Below are positions 6,601-8,770 of a DNA stretch of 8,770 bases, piece after piece. The position numbers and the translations under genes were made by a program. The notes below the pieces were generated by a model. That model saw only the letters and a list, made by a program, of their open reading frames with translations. It made no database searches and was not told where the DNA came from. Within the stretch, counting starts at the first letter, position 1. Every line of letters starts with the position of its first letter. The stretch comes from Holophagaceae bacterium (GTDB lineage Bacteria; Acidobacteriota; Holophagae; Holophagales; Holophagaceae), in the NCBI GenBank assembly GCA_025353305.1, contig JANXQX010000232.1, forward strand, positions 1 through 8,770, in the 5' to 3' direction.

Positions 6601-8770
6601 CGGTGTCGATGAACCTCCTCGCTGGGGTGGATACAGAATTGTCCCTCCTCCGAACCCAATACAAGCTGAAGTTGGATGTGGACTGGACGGCCTCGGGAGG
6701 GCAAATCCTGGGGAGTTCGGGTTCCTCTGTCACGCGGGGATCCAGTTCCTCCGCCACCTCTTACACCCTTTCCTCCACGGCGACCTGGCAGGCCCCCGTC
6801 CAGCCGGGCGACTACACACTTACGGCCACCAGCAAGGATGATTCGACGATCATATGCACGCTTCCGGTAAAGGTCCTGGCAGCGGGTGTGGGCATCCTGA
6901 TCGCCCCGGCATCAGCGCAGGTCGCCACGGGCGCTACCGCCCAATTCACCCATGCGCTCTACGCGCCCACCACGCGGGTCGTGTGGTCCAGCAGTTTCGG
7001 CAGCATCACCCAGGATGGCCTCTTTGCCGCACCCTCGACGCCGGGTGCAGGCACGGTCATCGTCACCTCCGTGGACGACCCGAGTAAATCCGCCGTGGCC
7101 CAGGTGACGGTGATCCAGGGCCCGGTGACCATAAGCATCACGCCCGCCACGGCCACGCTCTTCGCAGGGCAGGCGCTGAGGTTCGGCTACACCCTTTCAG
7201 CGCCCACCACCCGTGTGGTCTGGAACGCGTCGGCGGGCAGCATCACCCAGGATGGCACCTTCACCGCGCCAACAACGCCGAGCACCTGCACGGTCACGGT
7301 CATCAGCGTGGATGATCCGAGCAAGAGCGCGACGGCGGTGGTAACTGTACAGGACATCACCCTGAGCCTCACTCCGGGCACGGTGCGACTCGATCCGGGT
7401 CAGGGCATGCGCTTCGGCTTCGCCTTCGATGGCGGTGATCCGAGTCTGCTGGCCTGGTCGGCCACAGGCGGAACCATCAACCAGGCCACCTATACAGCCC
7501 CGGCCCAGTCCGGCACGTACGTTGTGACTCTGAGCTACCCACCGCTCAATCGCTCGGTGAGTTCCACTGTGGTGGTCAAAGCCGTGTCGGTGGGTGTCAC
7601 GCCTTCGGCGGCTTTAGTCGGTCTGGCTGGCAGCAAGAAATTCACGGCCCTTGCCAGTTCCGGCAGCGTGACGTGGTCCGTGGTGGAACCCAATTCGGGA
7701 ACCATCGCCTCGGATGGCACCTACACCGCACCCATGCTCAGGGGCACCTACACCATCAAGGCCACCAGCACCGCGGATGCCAATTCGGTGGGTCTGGCCA
7801 AGGTCTTCGTCGGCGGCATTGTCAGTGGCGATGGCGGCAGCGCCACGGCCACGGGCGTGACCGGCGCGACCATCACGGTGTCCCCCGCGTTGGCCGAAGT
7901 GGACGCAGGAACCTACTTCCCCTTCCAGGCGGATGTCGCAGGGGCCGCCGACACGTCGGTGACGTGGCAGCTCCAGGGTAATCCCCCGGATGCGGTGCTG
8001 GATGCCCAGGGCTTGTTCATGGCCTCGGCGCACGGGGTCTACACGGTGATCGTCACGAGCGTGGCGGATCCCACGGCCACGGTGAATGTGTCAATCTCCG
8101 TCACCGGTGCGATCCATGGCGAGGCGGGCAGTCCCTTCCAGGCCTTGCGCGGCTACAGCGTCACGGCCTTGAGCAGCGGTCCAAACAGCGGCAAGGTGCT
8201 GATCGCCGGGGGCACGCCGGTACCGGCGGACTACGACCAGAGAACCACGCAGTATTCGGAAAAGGCCTATCTCTACGATCCCGATACGAAGGCCTACACG
8301 CCCACAGGCAATCTGTTGACGCCGCGCTCCGATCATCAGGCGGTGCTGCTGAACGACGGGCGCATTCTTGTGGCGGGGGGGTATGCCCGGTGGTCCGATC
8401 CGTGGTTCCCGGGGCCGGGCAACACGGATGCGGAGCGGGCTGCGCCCTACGGGCATGCCTATCCCTTCGCGGAGGTGTATGACCCGGCCAGCGGGACCTT
8501 CCAGGCGCTTCCGGTGAGTGCTGTTTTCCATACCCCCACGGGTGGGGCGACGCCCCCCGGAATGATGTGGGATACCCACAATGAGGGGTGCCTGGTGCAG
8601 GCGCTTCCAACGGGGAAGGTGATCTTCTCGGGCGGGGTCTTTGGCTGGCGCCACTACGGGTATGGCACGTTCGCCTTTGGTGAGAGGACTGAATTTTTTG
8701 ATTCCGGCACGGGTCTCGCCAGCGATGCGGGGGTCGCGAGCGGCAATGGGATACTGTGGGAGCAGCTCGG
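624..8770 (+). CDS. Giant secreted Kelch/Ig-like repeat protein, 3' end outside window (at least 2,715 residues)
   Basis: One frame runs open from ATG 624 to the window edge; I read every codon and found no stop. The protein begins with a Sec signal peptide (residues 1 to about 23). It continues with Ig-like domains (24-473), a seven-bladed Kelch propeller (474-825), more Ig-like domains (826-1179), a second propeller (1180-1501 and a last blade to 1531), eleven Ig-like domains (1532 to about 2501) and a third propeller from about 2502. The residues are dominated by Thr, Ala, Gly, Val and Ser, with little Lys and few Cys, typical of exported beta-rich repeat proteins. No protease, glycosidase or oxidase signature is visible. 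A role in adhesion, glycan binding or surface structure is inference from architecture. The C-terminal anchor or sorting signal, which would decide between release and surface attachment, lies outside the window. Not recognised as any named gene. Confidence 0.93.
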   Translation, partial: MFNRIPRILMSVCLSATLPLMAAVSVTMSPTAATVNQLATKQFTATVGGSTNTAVTWTVTGTGTVTTAGLYTSPTVSGTYTLTATSKADTTKKATATITVPAVAIAISPTAATVNQGATQQFTSTVTGTTNTAVTWTVTGGSVNGAVSTAGLYTAPAKAGTYTLVATSVANTAKTASATITVPVTVTVSPATATINQGATQAFSATVTGGSSTTVAWSCSGGTINSSTGLYAAPATAGTYTITAKSSALPQGTGTASVTVNAVGITISPATASVGISATQQFTAPVTGTTNTSVTWSVTGGSTKGTITAAGLYTAPSTAGTYTVVATSAANTTKTASATVTVAAGPVITAFTAAKTPITAGTGTTLTGTFTGGIGSVDNGVGAMTSGIAKTITPVATTTYTLTVTGGTTATKTATVAVVLPPTKPVIAGPSKVTANQAGYVASVASQTGCAYAWTISGGSITAGSATNQITFTPKPVVIPSLSFARSEHTATLLSNGKVLLAGGFGGTCLNSAELFDPAANTFTTVAKSMVSARAGHSATLLSSGKVLLAGGRNDNAIVSTAELYDPSTGAFTAISGSMVTARESQIATLLSSGKVLLVGGYDNGGNILASAELYDPATNTFSPVSGAMASPRCWHTATLLSTGKILVAGGADSNGISLASMELFNPSTNTFSPVSGAMASPRSGHTATPLSDGKVLLAGGSYNDGVVFVNASADIFDPVAGTIIAIPNSMVFPRDSHTATLLPGGKVLLAGGFNNDGSSCASAEIFDPSTGTFAGTADAMPFSMIGQTATLLPNGKVLLAGGSDSVWNVQASAEIFTPASGTFGGSLLSCTVANAAGTALTSNALIFEIRPVPIKPVIAAPASVFDGRTGYTASTPAQLGCFYSWTITNGTVMAGDGTPSITFTAGASGLPLTLACEVTNGADAIQTGSVSMVVNPSRVILAPANAVVAPGGQITITSNQPVTWSSNLNRTSTTTTATCTMSGVTGPLPVGTYSLTATSILDPSQQATAYITVHVNGSPLINSFTASATSIHAGQPVTLSWNTSDAASIVLDSYGPFHTQDVTGRTTLVVNPTNNNTIYILRAANSLGEVSAVVTIQADMLPELSLFSASPTTISPGDSVQLLATFINGSGRIDPSVGNVQSGVPVTVNPQSSTRFTASVTNPYGAVVQNVREVDVVAPGAFLPTIPMAFSQFDPKATLLRDGRLLYAGGPDKWNGPTQNAQVYDPQTGVFQRVGSMTGPRVGHSLTLCPDGRVLVWGGQNPEDFYAGEVFDPLTNAFSGEGLHGFTTPNDHSATLLADGEVLIAGGNDASYLTLDTVALVDPELIGRQIQVARPTGAMGTARFGHSALRLADGRVLVAGGSRYVQGIEELVNSAELYDPASGTWSTAGVLHQHDNAQTPMLLPDGRVRFGGEIFDPTTRTFTELPPSDKGFEQFSTGLLLPDGRVYSWRGVDFGVPLLSDSLQDLWFRIAGPYPEFYAATLNNLIWGPLQPCTLLRDGTVVSPFQRDSGLTWPDKYTEDHAFHFDPQSHLGIVPAEAHTNAGVPLALNATGPAALGVAWSASSGAVSPEGLFSSENPGLIAVTATAPDGTKATVWVDVQPAVHVKIVPPASPVHPFMGIPYPLQARVNLPDRRVIWSLEEGPAAGTITLDGIYTAAGTGTYHVLATSVFAPQRSARFTLVVSEPVSVEPATARACPLGKVRIRAMADGGSGNVRWTTSGGSSVVLANPNPPPGSLIPEDPYTFEWTAPATPGVYTLTAAWDLYPNLTRTVTVTVVPGTEATIFVEPSLAYVRPLAALSWTVGGTAAVDPSGNHTGIGPLRGTLIGPMESFAPTSLDLGLQTYSLGLTAPAQPGTYRLVLVQQQAPGLTGEAIVRVMDSPAIVDFQIDPPLVLDGKAYILTWSGVNADNVSIDGQAQALLAGSLALVGSNWGTNMVGENYQKTHVLLLQKNNTPLGHPNYDRRSLTVIRGKLTLAAPTSGQEVLPGGTLQVPVSMNLLAGVDTELSLLRTQYKLKLDVDWTASGGQILGSSGSSVTRGSSSSATSYTLSSTATWQAPVQPGDYTLTATSKDDSTIICTLPVKVLAAGVGILIAPASAQVATGATAQFTHALYAPTTRVVWSSSFGSITQDGLFAAPSTPGAGTVIVTSVDDPSKSAVAQVTVIQGPVTISITPATATLFAGQALRFGYTLSAPTTRVVWNASAGSITQDGTFTAPTTPSTCTVTVISVDDPSKSATAVVTVQDITLSLTPGTVRLDPGQGMRFGFAFDGGDPSLLAWSATGGTINQATYTAPAQSGTYVVTLSYPPLNRSVSSTVVVKAVSVGVTPSAALVGLAGSKKFTALASSGSVTWSVVEPNSGTIASDGTYTAPMLRGTYTIKATSTADANSVGLAKVFVGGIVSGDGGSATATGVTGATITVSPALAEVDAGTYFPFQADVAGAADTSVTWQLQGNPPDAVLDAQGLFMASAHGVYTVIVTSVADPTATVNVSISVTGAIHGEAGSPFQALRGYSVTALSSGPNSGKVLIAGGTPVPADYDQRTTQYSEKAYLYDPDTKAYTPTGNLLTPRSDHQAVLLNDGRILVAGGYARWSDPWFPGPGNTDAERAAPYGHAYPFAEVYDPASGTFQALPVSAVFHTPTGGATPPGMMWDTHNEGCLVQALPTGKVIFSGGVFGWRHYGYGTFAFGERTEFFDSGTGLASDAGVASGNGILWEQL
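693..1655 (+). repeat. Tandem array of four near-identical Ig-like domains (D1-D4)
   Basis: Four units start at 693, 930, 1173 and 1410, each 237-246 nt (79-82 residues). Each reads: V-x-[IV]-x-[IM]-S-P-[TA]-A with a following NQGATQQF-like strand, a TNTAVTW-type tryptophan strand, a GLYTAP turn, GTYTL-ATS, then K-A-T-A-T-[IV]-T-V. This is the bacterial Ig-like (Big_2-like) fold pattern with the buried Trp and the GxYxAP and GTYT motifs. Units share long runs of near-identical codons, which points to recent duplication or ongoing homogenisation. The units are very rich in Thr. They probably act as a spacer or stalk just after the signal peptide. D3 is the most different, with a Cys next to the Trp (WSCSGG). 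Confidence 0.85.
1656..1892 (+). other. Variant Ig-like domain D5
   Basis: Residues 345-423 follow a different pattern: an F-T-A-A-K-T-P-I-T-A-G opening, a GGIGSVDNGVG segment, then TTTYTLTVTGG before the last strand. From general knowledge this 'GxGxIDxGVG ... P..TTTYTLT' type is a common bacterial Ig-like domain in large secreted proteins. It lacks the Trp of D1-D4. D9 and D10 (3678-4160) are its closest relatives in this protein. Confidence 0.65.
1893..2042 (+). other. N-terminal half of Ig-like domain D6, interrupted by Kelch propeller 1
   Basis: Residues 424-473 read KPVIAGPSKV, then GYVASV, TGCAYAWTISGG and QITFT. This parallels the first half of intact D7 (3189 onward): KPVIAAPASV, GYTAS, LGCFYSWTITNG and SITFT. 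After ITFT the sequence switches to a Kelch blade. The half carries Cys450 (codon 1971-1973), whose expected partner is not reached before the propeller. Confidence 0.6.
2043..3098 (+). repeat. Kelch-type beta-propeller 1, seven regular blades
   Basis: Seven repeats start near 2064, 2208, 2355, 2505, 2655, 2811 and 2961, each about 46-52 residues. The core of each is a variant of HTATLLSNGKVLLAGG, then a variable loop, then SAELFDPxxxTF and a link ending in SM[VA]xxR or similar. This is the bacterial Kelch (galactose-oxidase central-domain-like) pattern with the double glycine and the conserved aromatic/Asp-Pro strand. The variable loops after the double glycine (for example GGTCLN, NDNAIV, DNGGNIL) would line one face and are the likeliest binding surface. 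Blades are very similar to each other in DNA, unlike those of propellers 2 and 3. Seven blades make a closed propeller. Confidence 0.88.
3099..3188 (+). other. Probable C-terminal half of Ig-like domain D6
   Basis: Residues 826-855 read SLLSCTVANAAGTALTSNAL and then IFEIRPVPI. This corresponds to the second half of intact D7, PLTLACEVTNGADAIQTGSV then SMVVNP: a Cys strand, an N-x-x-G turn and a last strand. It is too short (about 30 residues) to be a domain alone and is best read as the continuation of the half at 1893-2042. Cys831 would pair with Cys450. Confidence 0.55.
3189..3434 (+). other. Intact Ig-like domain D7 with a cysteine pair
   Basis: Residues 856-937 contain Cys882 (LGCFYSWTI) and Cys917 (LTLACEVTNG), 35 residues apart and placed as in disulfide-linked Ig folds, with a Trp four residues after the first Cys. 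It serves as the template that shows D6 to be split. The PKD/Ig-like character is clear; the exact family is not. Confidence 0.65.
3435..4160 (+). other. Three Ig-like domains (D8-D10) before propeller 2
   Basis: D8 (about 3435-3677) has a VTWSS tryptophan strand and a VGTYSLTATS strand, close to the D1-D4 type but degenerate, with one Cys in a Thr-rich stretch. D9 (3678-3926) opens SPLINSFTASATSIHAGQ and has VTLSWNTSDAASIVLDS, then NNTIYILRAANSLG. D10 (3927-4160) has FSASPTTISPGDSVQL, GRIDPSVGNVQSG and TRFTASVTNPYG. D9 and D10 belong to the D5-like type. They form a spacer between propellers 1 and 2. Confidence 0.7.
4161..5216 (+). repeat. Kelch-type beta-propeller 2, seven degenerate blades
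   Basis: Seven blade cores are recognisable: KATLLRDGRLLYAGG, HSLTLCPDGRVLVWGG, HSATLLADGEVLIAGG, HSALRLADGRVLVAGG, TPMLLPDGRVRFGGE, TGLLLPDGRVYSWRG and CTLLRDGTVVSPF. Blade starts lie near 4188, 4332, 4470, 4635, 4794, 4908 and 5043. The double glycine is lost from blade 6 onward, and blade 5 (4794-4907) is only 38 residues because the loop between GG and the IFDPTTRTF strand is missing. The last blade carries an aromatic-rich segment (DKYTEDHAFHFDP). The regular D-G-R-V turn replaces the N-G-K-V turn of propeller 1, so the two propellers were not copied from each other recently. Confidence 0.82.
5217..5678 (+). other. Two Ig-like domains (D11-D12) after propeller 2
   Basis: D11 (5217-5432) has VAWSASSGAVSPEGLFSS and IAVTATAPDGTKATVWVDV; D12 (5433-5678) has RVIWSLEEG, GTITLDGIYTAAGTGTYHVL and ATS. 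Both keep the Trp strand and the G-[LI]-[FY] turn of the Big_2-like type, but they are well diverged from D1-D4. Confidence 0.72.
5679..6887 (+). other. Four divergent beta-sandwich domains (D13-D16)
   Basis: This block keeps only pieces of the Ig-like pattern. D13 (5679-5963) has RWTTSGG and TAPATPGVYTLTAAW. D14 (5964-6266) has SWTVGG and TAPAQPGTYRLVLV. D15 (6267-6539) has AYILTWSGVNADNVSIDGQA, a D9-like opening, with an unusual long tail. D16 (6540-6887) has DVDWTASGGQI, a serine-rich loop around 6717-6770 and QPGDYTLTATS. Each unit is longer (91-116 residues) than the 78-82 of the regular domains, mainly through loop insertions. Boundaries are approximate and some units may belong to other families. 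Confidence 0.55.
6459..6484. repeat. 8-bp inverted repeat overlapping an A7 slippery heptamer
   Basis: GTGTTGTT (6459-6466) and AACAACAC (6477-6484) are a perfect inverted repeat with a 10-nt loop inside the giant gene. A7 at 6472-6478 followed by C gives A AAA AAC in phase with the zero frame (codons CAA AAA AAC). A -1 shift here would reach a TGA at 6506-6508. Functional meaning is unproven. Confidence 0.4.
6888..7355 (+). repeat. Duplicated pair of Ig-like domains (D17-D18)
   Basis: Two adjacent units of 78 residues start at 6888 and 7122. Both contain APTTRVVW, GSITQDG, a TP turn and VDDPSKSA at equivalent places. A 21-nt stretch is identical between 6999-7019 and 7236-7256. This is a younger duplication than that separating them from their neighbours. 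The fold pattern (Trp strand, G-x-[FY]-x-AP turn) is the Big_2-like one. Confidence 0.78.
7356..8126 (+). other. Three Ig-like domains (D19-D21) and a glycine-rich linker before propeller 3
   Basis: D19 (7356-7583) has LAWSATGGTINQATYTAPAQ and GTYVVTLSY. D20 (7584-7817) has SVTWSVVEPNSG, ASDGTYTAPM and GTYTIKATS. A Gly/Ser/Thr-rich linker (7818-7856, IVSGDGGSATATG) follows and suggests a flexible joint. D21 (7857 to about 8126) has TSVTWQLQGNPP, AQGLFMASAHGVYTVIVTSV and a last strand ending in ISVTGAIHGEAG. Domain limits are read from the repeated motifs. Confidence 0.7.
8127..8770 (+). repeat. Kelch-type beta-propeller 3, first three blades (cut by window edge)
   Basis: Blade cores: SVTALSSG with SGKVLIAGG (blade from 8151), HQAVLLNDGRILVAGG (from 8310) and CLVQALPTGKVIFSGG (from 8514), with matching strands AYLYDPDTKAYT, AEVYDPASGTF and TEFFDSGTG. 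The loops are much longer than in propeller 1. Blade two has a Trp/Pro/Tyr-rich insertion of about 28 residues after the double glycine (roughly 8381-8466), and blade three has a long segment before its core. The remaining blades and the C-terminus lie beyond the window. Confidence 0.8.

Noticed and set aside
8091..8654. Minus-strand 187- and 149-codon frames
   Set aside because: Two different antisense frames overlap each other and propeller 3. Neither resembles a protein family, and the forward frame carries blade motifs.

Overview
The window is dominated by one very large gene. A single forward frame opens at an ATG at 624 and stays free of stops to the last base (8770), giving at least 2,715 codons with the 3' end outside the window. 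I translated the whole frame by hand and found no internal stop. The product has a Sec-type signal peptide and then alternates arrays of Ig-like beta-sandwich domains (about 21) with Kelch-type beta-propellers (two complete with seven recognisable blades each, and a third cut by the window edge). It is best described as a giant secreted or surface-exposed Kelch/Ig-like repeat protein. No catalytic site is recognisable and its ligand is unknown.

Layout: 1-81 (minus strand) is the 5' end of a second gene whose first 27 residues resemble the RNA polymerase omega subunit (rpoZ). 82-623 is a divergent intergenic region with candidate promoters, two short inverted repeats and a pair of CTTAACA boxes. 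In the giant gene, 624-692 encodes the signal peptide, 693-1655 four near-identical Thr/Ala-rich Ig-like repeats, 1656-1892 a fifth variant domain, 1893-2042 the N-terminal half of a sixth domain, 2043-3098 Kelch propeller 1, 3099-3188 what looks like the C-terminal half of that sixth domain, 3189-4160 four more Ig-like domains, 4161-5216 Kelch propeller 2, 5217-8126 eleven further Ig-like domains, and 8127 to the edge Kelch propeller 3.

The most interesting observation is that propeller 1 appears to be inserted inside an Ig-like domain. The sequence before it matches the first half, and the sequence after it the second half, of the intact domain that follows, including one cysteine of a probable disulfide in each half. 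Other points of interest are G6-G7 tracts at the same place in many Kelch blades, an in-phase A AAA AAC heptamer lying in an 8-bp inverted repeat, and clear differences in how degenerate the three propellers are.

Organism: the DNA is GC-rich, translation starts have purine-rich ribosome binding sites, and the omega-like gene is bacterial. Very large Kelch plus Ig-like secreted proteins of this style are, from general knowledge, frequent in Acidobacteriota (Holophagae/Geothrix relatives) and some Myxococcota. The first is my preferred guess, but it is inference only. Nothing in the window indicates an operon between the two genes, which are divergently transcribed.
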